A stretch of DNA of 64,000 nucleotides from Sphagnum compactum (Eukaryota; Bryophyta; Sphagnopsida; Sphagnales): contig OZ234500.1 of assembly GCA_965153455.1 (NCBI GenBank), forward strand, positions 9,052,001 to 9,116,000. The letters are read 5' to 3'. Below the pieces are notes generated by a model, which saw only the letters and a program-made list of their open reading frames with translations, was not told the DNA's origin and ran no database searches. The translations under genes were made by a program, and so were the position numbers. Of this stretch, positions 34,931 through 45,882 are shown in pieces (position 1 is the first letter of the stretch; every line of letters starts with the position of its first letter).

Positions 34931-37900
34931 CATTCCTATCTACCAACCTCTATTTGAACCTTTATAAATCCTTACACCTTTTGGCTCATATGTCTTTTTA
35001 AAGCTGGAAGTGGTTAAGCAACACAACTCTTCAATTTTCAAAGCTAAAATAAATAGCTTGAACAAGGATGAAAGAAAACTGTACCAACCTCTCTTCCAAC
35101 CTTTATATATCTTTACAACTATTGACTTTTAATTGTCGTTTTAATTCTCTAGATGGTTAAAGAAACACAACTCTTCAATTCTCAAATTTAGAATAAATAT
35201 CTGCTTGAACATGGATGGAAAAAAACTAACAAGGAAGAAAGGGTGACCATGGGGAAGGAACTAAGTATGTTAAAGAGAGTGATAAATTGGGGGAGGAAGT
35301 GAAGTGGGAAAAGAAAATACATTAAATGATGCATTTATGAGAGATGAATGCCAACAATTTGCATGCACAAGTTGTGCTTGAAAAAACATTCAATAAGGGA
35401 GTGTAGCATATCCATGAAGTAGCAAGACATGATTATGAGGAAGGAAAGAGAAGGCATAGCATTGAAGGGCAGAACAGCAAATTACAATGTAAAGTTATTT
35501 TCAAGATTATTCTTGCCTTGCATGAATTGTTGGATAATTATTTGTGTTGTATTGTCCCATTGTCAATTTCATTTGCTCACTATCGTATATGTTAATGTAT
35601 GCTAATTCCAACATATGAATTTGACTCAGTCATTGTTGTCTTGACAATGAATAGATTAATCTATTACATGGATTTGAAGCTTTGAAAATATTCAACAACT
35701 TGGCCCAATGTTTTTCCACAGAGTTATGCTTCAAAGTTTTTCATAGTCTTATAATAATTTTAAATAATGATGTTTTAGGAACAACCTTCTTGGGAAGGTT
35801 CTTCAACATTGTAATTTTGGAAGAGCTTTCTACATTGTGAATGCAAAACTTAAAATCTCAAGGTCTTTCACAAACTCATTGATTTGTTGTAATAGGGAAT
35901 TATTGCAAGTGGTTAGGTAGCAATTTTTCTTTGGAATTTGACCTTGCTTGATGCTTGTCGAATTGATATAGGGATCAAGGGAGGCAATGAATCCTAAAAC
36001 AAGTTCTCCGAGTACAACTATGAAATGTGCACGTGTATATTATTGTTCATGAACCATAGCAACTTCAAATGGGTGTGGGTTTTAGTCCAAAAACCACATG
36101 AACTGCACAATTAACGATCCGCCAATATTGTAGTAGTTTGTTTGACTACAATGTAAGCAATCGTTACTTGCGGAGTTCATATTGTATTTTCCTAAAAGCT
36201 AGTTGTAACACATAAGATCTTTCATGAATCCGAACAATAAATTGTAATTTTGTTTAATCCCATAGAATATTTCAAAATTGAAAAACCAAGTTGCATCATA
36301 GAATAATATTGTTGTGAGTCAAACCAACAAGTAATATTTAGTATGGGTTTACAAGCTTTTTGTGTAATATCTCCATTACCCCTCACAATTTTAAACAAAA
36401 GATGAACTTCTACTAGTGCAAAATAATGTTTTCCAAAGTAATAAAAAATAGCAAATGGTTTTAATTTTATTGCTTAAAGTTTTCGTTTCCTAGTTGATAT
36501 ATATATGTTTTTCTATTTAAAAATTATCCTACCCAATTTCTTTACAAAATAACTTGACATAATATATTCATATTTCTCTTGTAATTGCCAATCAAGCATT
36601 TTCATGTAATGGCATGTATGAGTTTAATTACATGTGAAATTTATGCTGAAAATGAAAAGCTAACATTTTTGAGTAATGGATGGATTGCAATTGTGTATTC
36701 ACACGATCTTTGGGTTTAGTCAATTCGACATTTGGAGTTTATCATTTCACTATCTCTAGTGTCAAACAACTTTGTTTGCCTTCATTTTGTCATCCATTAT
36801 TAAATGAGTTCCTAATTGATGTGGGGGCCATTTCTCATTAATGCACCTTTGAGTGCAGTGTAGTATCCTCATTTCCTCTTCGATACCATTTTAAGAAATG
36901 ATTGGAAGATAGGTGAGAGCTTGGTCAAATTTTAAATGAATTAAATGGGCCTTTTCCCCATAAATAACTTATAGCATTTGATCTAAACCTTCATCTAGCT
37001 TGAATAGGATTGTAACCATTATTAGACCCATAGGTTTTAACATGCACAAAGACAAAAGCTTTATTCAATTTTTTTTAGCAAAATAATTTCATATTTGGTA
37101 ATCTATTACAAAAAAATCATATAATTTTGGTGATATGGTCATTAAGATTATGAATTGAGTGGTTTTGCACTATGTAGGTTTCATTAAATTTAGGAAAAAA
37201 AGGTTGTAAATTGAGGGTTTAAAAAAATTGGTCATACACCTGATATGAAAGTAAAAAAAGTTAAGAATCTTTCTATAATTTGGCTACTTTCTTGAACCTG
37301 CTGTAGAAAGCTGGCAATTTTAATTTTAGTTTTTTCTGAAATTTCACAAATTAGGGCAATTTGCTTCACAAAAATCCTCTGCATGTGTGAAAACCATATT
37401 TTTCAGGTCCAGGAAATGAAAAAAATTCACCAAAACTAACTCTTTTTATATTTCAACTTTGTTTCATTTCAAAGCTGTTTTGTAGTCCAAAAGGAGGTTA
37501 TCAATTTGACTTATGCATGAGAGCGTCATCCCATTGTGTAGGCATCACTTGTGGTTAGCACAGTCCTGTTACATAGAGGGGGATCATGAAATTAAGGGCA
37601 ACAAAAAAATGCAATGCCCAAGAATCCAACCCACTTTTGATTGGAGATGAATGTATTTTAGTGAGGCATACAATTCTTTAATAGAAATTGAATGAAACTA
37701 AATACCACTTTGCACTTTTCAAGTAAAGGACTCATTTGCTATAAGCTTCCATAGAAAGTTAAATACACCAAGAAATTTCCTACTGTTTTTGGAGGGCACC
37801 TTTTCTCCATATATATTTTCTAGGAGGGATTTTGAACCTACTTCTTCAGATTGGAGGAAAACCATGCCTACTTATAGGTGTAAGGTTCATCCCACTCTTA

Positions 37901-38780
37901 AGAAGTAGGTGTAAGAACACTCCCCCTCCTACACCTTTTGATCTATGTATAGCCCTGCATCAAAACTTGCTGCTGAATTTCTGTTACGTTTTAGGTTTCT
38001 TTACATCAAGATCAAACAGTTATTACCATCTTTTTTCTTGGTCCATTTTCTTGATGCTTTGCATGACTCTATGGCAGCACGTAGTTGAACCATCAATGAT
38101 TAGGTGCTTGCACTTTAATGCTCATGTTCATTTTGCTCACATGAACAATTTAGTACAAATTACTTGAACTACATAACCATTCTTTGAACTCCAGCTACAA
38201 GCAGGAATTTTAATTGAAATATAAGCAATTCCAAATTTTGCATGATTTGTGCATTTCATGCATTTTCTTTTCATTTGATTCCCAGTAGAGAGTAAAGCAG
38301 ATTCTGTGAGTTCATGTGAGTTCTAAAATAAATGAAGAAATTGAATGTAAAGGAAAATTGAGATGAGTAAGATCCCGAGGATCTTCCGTGAAACTTCCCA
38401 CCCGGATTATTCATGTTGCACAGGGCAAGCTTCCTCAAAAAAAGGAAATTTCACAGCAGGTTTTTATCTTCCCATGTTCAAGTTCATGATCCCATTCACC
38501 TTTTGCATTCTGATGAATGAAGCCCATGGATAGGGACAGTTCCAAAATGTGGAGTGGGACTCTGGCTTCCACCTCATCCTAGGCCTCTGATTTTGGGAAT
38601 GTTCCCACCCTGGGGCTTAGCCCTACACATACTTTTTTCAAATCCTATATTTTAATTCACTTGTTTGTCTGTGACAGGGCTTGGGAAGGGGGTTTGGCAG
38701 AACCGGCCGGCCTCTAAATATACCCAGATGGGGAAAACATAGTTTATTTCGACCAATCGACGTAGCTGACAGAAACGAGG
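34931..38780. other. Gene-poor interval with dispersed short repeats
   Basis: No gene recognised. Around 37875-37915 lies a 42-bp motif (GGTGTAAGGTTCATCCCACT) also present near 272 and 47669. Around 38525-38632 lies a segment (CTCTGATTTTGGGAATGTTC continuing CCACCCTGGGGCTTAGCC) that is homologous to about 47785-47885. These suggest dispersed, non-autonomous repeats. Confidence 0.4.
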
Positions 38781-38966
38781 TCTCGAAATGAGCCACAACT
38801 GGCCTGAAATGTTCCAGCGCCAGGTGCGGGTTGTGATGGCGGAGATCCCGAAATGAGCCGCAAGTGGCCTGAAATGTTCCAGCACCAGGTGCGGGTCGTG
38901 ATGGCGGAGAGACACCTGACCTGAAATGTTCCAGCGTCAGGTGCGGGTCGTGATGGCGGAGAGACA
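38781..38966. repeat. GC-rich tandem repeat, ~64 bp x 3
   Basis: Units begin near 38784, 38848 and about 38915 (the last is truncated at its left). Shared core: CTGAAATGTTCCAGC followed by GCCAGGTGCGGGTCGTGATG and GCGGAGA. It is distinctly GC-richer than its surroundings. The minus-strand frames across it are open but repeat-driven. Confidence 0.75.
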
Positions 38967-39556
38967 CACGCTTGCTGGATCCTCCGTCTCCCCGCACAGA
39001 CATCAAAGCAGAACTTGTGGAACAAAGATCACAGGTACCCACTAGTAAAGAAAGAAAGAAAGAAATTTCATGCAACTTCTAGGAGTCCACAAAGTGCAGA
39101 AAAATGAGAAGCAAGTCCTGTCAAGTTTCATTCACAATCCCTTGGCATCTTAACTCAACAAAGAAGACAATTTAAAAAATAAAATCATGAAACTTTTCAG
39201 CTTACTCTTTCAGCCCATCTAACAAAACTGGAAGAAGAAAATCTATGATAACTTTACTTATGCTGCATTAACATCTGTCAACTTCTGGGTTAAAAATCAA
39301 TCCACTAGCATTTCAACAATGTTCAAGAACTCAAAAGCATAGCAATGAGTCATCACAGTACACCCCCTAAAAGTGAGAACAATTTCTACCATATCTTGTT
39401 TTTGGAGTATATCTATTAAAAAGCTCTTCAATACTGGATGCTTTCATGGATCCAAAACTATCTTCATTCAGTATTGACATACATCCATACCTTATATTTG
39501 AATTCATGTTGGGCCTAAAACTTAGGGATACATTTCAAGAAGCATCTGCAAACCAA

Positions 39557-39562
39557 TTTATT
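39557..39562 (-). terminator. Candidate polyadenylation signal for SFR2
   Basis: TTTATT on the plus strand, that is AATAAA on the SFR2 sense strand, about 200 bp beyond the SFR2 stop codon. Spacing is reasonable; use is not shown. Confidence 0.35.
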
Positions 39563-39763
39563 AAGCACTGAATGAACTTCAAGGATGAAGTCAAAAGCGA
39601 TTATCCAGGAATCCATAAATGGTTGGTTTTGTTGATAGATTGACAAGTATAGGATTGAAAGATAGGAATCCAAGGAAAAACATTAACTCCACAAGCTCAT
39701 GAAATTTCACATATGTTACCTCATTTTGGAAAAGTGTCAAAGCATCTTTCTTCACTTTGGCAC

Positions 39764-42700
39764 CTAAAGCTCTCCTGATACAATTTCAGGTGGAAGACTC
39801 ACATCCACAGGTTGACCACCGAGTAATAACCTCACAATGTCTTTTAGCATAATTCCTGCCACTTCAATCGAGCGCTGTGCCAAGACTACAAATCCTGGTG
39901 GTGTGTACTTGCCAAATCGCCAGTCTTTGTCAGCAATGAGCCTCAGAACTGGTGTGTCCAAACTCTCTGCAACAAGCAAGGAATTTCAATGACAGGAGCT
40001 ATGCCAGACAAAGCTGTACCTGAAAATTGTGCTGTATGTTATCACAGCTTTGGAATTTTCAGTTAAGACCAAAAACAAAATGACCAAGTACAAGTTATTG
40101 ATTTTGTGAGGTTCTTGATGTGTGCTTTGTTGTGTGACTGATGCATATAGTTTGTACATAGGTATGGTGACAAATGGAAGCTTGTACTATTCAATGACAC
40201 TCACCAGCCCACATTCGTTTATCCTGAGCAACCACACGACAGAATGGGCGCATGCCCCCCTTCTTCACCTCTTCTTGCAGTGTCTGCCATTCTTGATCTC
40301 GTTGCTCCCTTGTCACAACTCCAGATTTTGACACCTGTTTAAGTGGTCAATTGTGTGGGTCATGGGGCAAATGCAACTTTGCAACCATCTTCCCAAGAAA
40401 ATGAGACCTCTGCTGTTCTATTATAATGAACCAGACAGGCTCAATAGAAACTTAGAAAAATCCCAAAAAATCCTCAACCACAAGGGAAATGACTTGGAAA
40501 AAGTTGGGATAATGAAACAATATCATGTGGGCATTGAAACCTTGCCTGCTGGTATAAGTAGTAAGATGGACGAGGAACACGGGTGAGGTTGTGACCACGG
40601 TCCACATCAACTAGACCAAACTTGGGGCAGTAACCATCTGCCCACTCCCAGTTGTCTGAGATTGTCCATTGCAGGTACCCATCAACAGGCACACCCTGCA
40701 CATTAACCAAGTGTGAAGTATGTTCTCATACTCTTGAAACATGAGTTTTTCCTCTCAAGACAATAGCATCCAAGTTTGACTAAAAGTGTACTATCAAAAC
40801 ATAGTTTATATCTTGACCAACCTGCTTAATTGCAGCATGGACAGCGAGCAGATGCTCTAATAAGTATGGCCGTCGAATCAGGTCACGAGCATCTGCAAAG
40901 CCATTTTCAGTGATAATGTAGCGAAGCTTTGGCTTGCGGATACGATATCGATCATAGAATGCAACTAAGACTTGAAAAAGCCCATCAGGATAAACCCCCC
41001 GCCCAGCCTCACTGTACTCTTCATCTGGTACCAGCATAAGGCCTGCACCTGACAACACTTCCTGTGAACACATGCACATTATCAGTACAAAAAAGCAGCT
41101 ATCAGTCTCAGCCAAAGAGGGAGTCTTGTTTGTGAACTTCAATCTACTTGCAAACTGCATGCAACCAGAACTTCACTGTGCTGTGCTGGATACCATTGTC
41201 CTGAAGTGTAACTCAATACAAGGGCTGACAAGGTGAGTCTAGTGAACATGAGAGGAGTGTGAGCAAAACAGCTTATGAATGACAAGAATAGAAGGCAAGG
41301 AAGAGAGACTTAATAACTATGAAGCCCAAGCAGCAAAGACAGGAGAGAGAACATACCTTTCCATAGTAGTTGATTCCACAAAAGTCAAGATGATCCTGAA
41401 TATCATCTATCCAGTGAAATTCTGTTAGCAAGCGAGCTGCATAAACTATAGGCAGATCCAGCAAGCCATATGGTTGTATCACTCCAACATGGTGTGCCAC
41501 CCCCACAACTGCCTTCACCTCCCTGCCATGATCCATACCAAACCCCTTTGAACAGATCCTGCACTCACCACCAAGTCAAAGGTAACAGAGAGAAATTGGC
41601 AATGATAGAAATACTTAGGCAGTCTGGAAACACACCCCTCATTCAGAGCATCAAATGCAGCAATATGTGCATGGGTGATAGCATTCATAGCCTGGCCGTA
41701 GTGTCCCCAGGGGGTAAAACATAATAGTGATGCAAGAGTAGATGGCTTGTTTCCAGGAGGCCATGTTCCAGAGCAGTGTGTAAGGATAACAAAAATGTGT
41801 GGCTCATTGAATGTTATCCAGTAGTCCACATACTCCCCAAATTGTTCTTTGCAAAACCTGCAGCACATCTGGACAAATGTGAAAAGGTGCTTCAACACAA
41901 GGTATGCCATAAAACTTGGAACCTTTCACTTGGCAATTTGACTCTCACTCTGATTCCATTCTAAACTTTGGCAGCAATTTTGTGCATTTACAGTATCCAA
42001 AGTTCTTGTTTTTGACAATCTAAAGAAAGTGATGAACATTGCCATACTGAAAGAACTATCACAGAACATTTACTGCCATCTGGCTTTCAGAACCACATAG
42101 TTTCTTGTATTTCAGCATATAGTTGTGCTATACAACAAGTTCCTATCCTTAAAAGAGCCAAATAGTAAACTCCATGGTAAGAGCTGTAGACTTAATAGTA
42201 AAGCATGTTGTTGAGTTCAGCATGTGCATAGCCTATGAAAGCTATCAGAATGGGGTAAAAGAAGAAAAAGAGATGCAAATCTCACTGACCTGGCAAAGTC
42301 TGCAAAGTACGAAACAGTGCGGGGATCTATCCAGCCCCCATAAAGTAAGGCCCACTTTGGTAAGGAGTGATGAAAAAGTGTGAGCATCACCCGCATGTCA
42401 TGGTTGTGCACCATTTTTAGGATTGATTTGTATTGCTCCACTGCCTCATTATCCAGCTTTCTCACACCCCAAAGTCCCCCAACAGTGCTTCCCAAAAGAA
42501 ACATCAGAGGTTATTAGAGAGGTTTTACTCAAAGCTTTAATCCACATGTGTGTTGAGGTCTGTGCTCTACAGGTGTGGGAAGAGATAGAAACAAAGATTA
42601 GCACATACCACTTCACTTATGCCATTTAGAGGCTCTTCAGGAACAATCCGACCCCAATCAACTCCCAGGCGGAAAACTGTTGACCCTGCCTCTCTTGCCA

Positions 42701-44047
42701 ACTCTATCTCTACTTTGGGGTCTGTCCAAAAACGTAAGCGTTCCTCTGGAATTGGAATATTATGCCAAGCTCTGACCTGCACTTCCCACCGTTCACCTTG
42801 CCTGTAAACATTGATGAGGACATGCTCTTCACCATGGGCGGCCAAGAATTACTGAACCAAAATACTGTTACACAGTACTGAACCAAGTAGGTGTGCAAGC
42901 ATAACTGCATTTGATGGGAGAAAAGACAATAATCACCGGCTTAACATCATCATGTCCTTTTGCAAATTCTAGCCATGAATCATTCAAGTCATCTTCCACA
43001 TGAGCAGGTGCTGTGGCCAATCCAAAGAAGAAATCTTTGTCTGCAGTTTTACAGGTCTCTGCAACACAAAGCTTGCACACAACATTAGTTATATAATAAG
43101 CAGTTCAAGCGATCCGCAAAATGACAACATAAACCAAAATCAACAAAACCAACAATTACACCAAACGCAGAAATCTGTAGGTATTGTCTCCAATTGATAA
43201 CAACTTTGCACCATACTGCTCAAAGTGCAATTCCAACAAAAAAACAGGAAACTTGAGTATGAATGTCACAACTTCGCTGAACCACACTTTCAACAATTGG
43301 ATTGCATCTGCATCCTTTTCATTACCAGGCAAGCAGAAAAATTCTTCACAGCTTTCTTCAAGCTACATACAAGCAGAAAATAATTCTTCACAGCTTTCTT
43401 CAAGCTACATACAAGCAGAAAATAATTCTTCACAGCTTTCTTCAAGCTACATACAAGCAGAAAATAATTCTTCACAGCTTTCTTCAAGCTACATACAAGC
43501 AGAAAATAATTCTTCACAGCTTTCTTCAAGCTACATACAAGCAGAAAATAATTATTCACAGTTTTCTTCAAGCTATGTACAAGCAGAAAAAAATCTTCAC
43601 AGCTTTCTTCAAGCTATGTACAAGCAGAAGACTTCTTCACAGCATTCTTCAAGCTACATACAAGCTGATAACAACGAGTCACTCCCTGAGTATGTATACT
43701 CCACAACTTTCCATTGAGCGACAAGAGAGACAGTTCCCAGCAGGAAACGGGATCAGGACAATAGGAGCACAGTACACTGAAAATGAATGAAACATCGGAG
43801 GATGTTGTCTTTCTTTCTTCCCAGCCTCAGAATCAAAGGACTTACCCGCCGAGCTTCCAACGGCATCTGATTTCGCGCAAGAAGGACCGGAGTCGAAGAA
43901 GCTCGCAAGGATCGGATCATCGTCAGCGAGGATAATTCGAGGCCGCGGCTGTCGCGTAAGAAGAGGGAAAAGAGCAAAGCAAGCTGCGACGTACAGTGCC
44001 ATGACGGTTACCAGAGTTCCACAACACAATCTCAACACTCTCGCCAT
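39764..44047 (-). CDS. SFR2: SFR2-type galactolipid:galactolipid galactosyltransferase (GH1 family), 10 coding exons
   Basis: Chloroplast outer-envelope enzyme that converts monogalactolipid to oligogalactolipids and stabilises membranes on freezing or dehydration. Exons on the minus strand: 44047-43846, 43058-42937, 42776-42609, 42456-42290, 41857-41636, 41522-41357, 41061-40822, 40695-40546, 40334-40205, 39966-39764, for about 589 residues. An N-terminal hydrophobic anchor (VTVMALYVAACFALFPLL) precedes the GH1 barrel. Landmarks: FFFGLATAPAHVEDDLNDSW, VFRLGVDWGRI, acid/base Glu238 in ITFNEPH, GVAHHVGVIQPYGLLD, GINYYGK, nucleophile Glu401 in ITENGFADARDLIRRPYLLE, and QWTISDNWEWADGYCPKFGL. Start: the frame runs further up but only from a TTG; 44047 is the first ATG. 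Exon 3's acceptor is my choice, because a stop codon lies in frame just after the earlier AG. The protein lacks about 30 residues found in Arabidopsis SFR2 at that point. Intron 8 uses a GC donor. Confidence 0.93.
43331..43671. repeat. 42-bp minisatellite inside SFR2 intron 1
   Basis: About eight head-to-tail units of 42 bp (TTCTTCACAGCTTTCTTCAA then GCTACATACAAGCAGAAAATAA). The first five are almost identical; the last three have drifted, with one shorter variant. The array sits in the intron between SFR2 exons 1 and 2. Because the unit is a multiple of three, frames on both strands stay open and translate as 14-residue repeats; this is not evidence for a gene. Confidence 0.95.
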
Positions 44048-45810
44048 CCTTGTGTGCCGGGTTTGTTGTTCTCCTCCTCCCTCCACGATGAGACTCAAAC
44101 CGCACAAAAACGCAAAATTCTTCAGCTGTTGCGCTCACATTTGCACGGCCCCCGAAACTGCAAGCGCAAGAATCTTCACTACTGAGCACCTTGAGAAGAA
44201 GAAGAAGAAGAAGAAGTGCAAGACTTCTTCCTTGTGATGCATGCAAGAGATGGAAAGCGTTGAGCACACGATCCAGAGTAGCTTTCGATGGCAGAGAAGG
44301 CGTAAGAGAGATTTGCGGATTGAGGCAAGAAGAAGGAGAACCAGACAACGAGTTTTCTTCATCATCACCATCATCATCATCATCTTCTTCTTTTGGCGGA
44401 TTGTGCGACAAGTGCAGAGCATAGCAGAGCAGTGCAGTGCAGTGCGAAGTGATCTTAGGCTATGTCAGAAACCCCATGTGCTCCATTTGTTTCTTGAGAG
44501 ATTTGCTTGGCAAAGACCTCGGAAGATCTGAGCTCACCTTGAGAGCACTTGACAGCATAGTTTTGTCTCCTGTCAAAGAGAAGGTGTACGCCTTCATGCT
44601 GCACACACATTCCCAATTGCAGAAAGCAAAGTTTCGGCATGCAATCCAATTGTCATCATGCAAAAAAGCAAGCAAGCAAACAAGCAATCAAGCAAGCGAA
44701 TCGCACCAAAATCAAAAAACCTTCTAAGAGGGTGCTCAGATTAGAGAGGTTTCAACAGAACTCAAGCTTTCAAATCTCTCTGCACGTCAAGGATTCAAGC
44801 AAAAAAGGAGCAATCAGAAACTAAATAATCCCAGCGCCAAACTGCAAATCCAGCAGCAAACCTCAATCCCAGATCCAAATTACAAATCTCTCTGTCTCTG
44901 TCTCTCTATGTCCATGAATTTAAGCAAAATTGCAGCACAAAAATTGCTCAATCCCATCTCCCAAATTGCAGATTCTCGAAGGTTTTGCAAAAATCTCTAT
45001 GTCTCTACATTTCCAAGAATTGGGTACAAAATTGCAGCAACAGAAATTATTCAATCACAGCTGCAGAATGCCCATCCCCACAAACGCTCCTTACAAAGCT
45101 TATTCTAGGGTTTGATTTTCTGACAAACCAAAATACTCTATACAAATTTCTTTTCTCAATTAGAGTGTGTTTTGAGTTTTTTCTCAAATGTTATTTATAT
45201 GGGGGAATATTTCCATCAGTGTTTTTTGGTCTGAAATTGGGAGAATTTGGGAGAATTTTGTTTTCGAATGTAAATTTGACTAATTTTGCTATTTTGTTGG
45301 AATAATTCGCCAAATTTTTTTATATCGGCAAAATTGACAAAAACCAGCTGATTCTCATGAATCCCATTGGTGATTTTTTGTTTCCAAATTTGTGAGGTAG
45401 ATGGGTTGCCAGATCATCCACAAGAGGACTTAGCCAAATTTGGCTACATGTCTGGTAAAAAGTTTATGAATCACGGCGACAATACTTTGGCGACATGCTA
45501 CAACCTATTGTTTAAATATGGCCATTTAAAAAAAAATCCTCGTAATGTGGCGATGCTGAGCCATTATTGTCCAAAAAAATCCTTTATACTTATACTTTCT
45601 CTGTTGCCAGGTTGCAAAATTTCGCCAAAAACAATCCACTGGCTCCCATATTCATAGAATTTGTAATCATAAACCATAAATTGCAACTGTGAAAAAAAAC
45701 CTTTGGGGGGCTAGAATTAGGCTTTAGGGAGACAATTGTGGACTAGGTGACCTGCAAGAGTGTGCAAGTTACGGTTAAGAGTTAACACACAGTTGTTGAG
45801 GCACACCGGA
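44048..45810. other. SFR2 upstream region and intergenic DNA
   Basis: The SFR2 leader is expected in the first few hundred bases. On the sense strand it has (CTT)n at about 44199-44216 and a start-stop codon pair ATGTGA at 44140-44135. A (CAT)n-like tract is at about 44361-44386. Beyond 44500 no exon is recognised; an open stretch at about 45400-45460 could be an isolated fragment but was not identified. Confidence 0.4.
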
Positions 45811-45818
45811 CAATTCAT

Positions 45819-45882
45819 GGTAACCGGCATGCTCGAGCCGGTTACCAGACATAGCCTACAGGGTTACAGATCCTGTAACCCT
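45819..45882. repeat. Two adjacent hairpin-forming palindromes
   Basis: 45819-45846 is GGTAACCGGC, an 8-base loop, then GCCGGTTACC: a perfect 10-bp stem. 45860-45882 is AGGGTTACAG, loop ATC, then CTGTAACCCT: another perfect 10-bp stem. Both contain GGTTAC/GTAACC. A longer hairpin with a GCCGGTTAC arm at 61191-61253 suggests a related repeat. Confidence 0.8.

Noticed and set aside
38638-39075. Minus-strand open frames with repeated HHDPHL-type peptides
   Set aside because: They derive from the 64-bp GC-rich tandem repeat; no start context, domain or splice partner was found.
43184-43790. Open frames on both strands encoding 14-residue repeats (such as SSQLSSSYIQAENN)
   Set aside because: They are the translation of the 42-bp minisatellite inside SFR2 intron 1. 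Several frames stay open only because the period is divisible by three, and SFR2 exons flank it on both sides.
45367-45657. Open stretch reading VDGLPDHPQEDLAKFGY
   Set aside because: It looks protein-like over about 20 residues but is isolated, with no matching neighbour exon and no family I could name. It may be a gene fragment.
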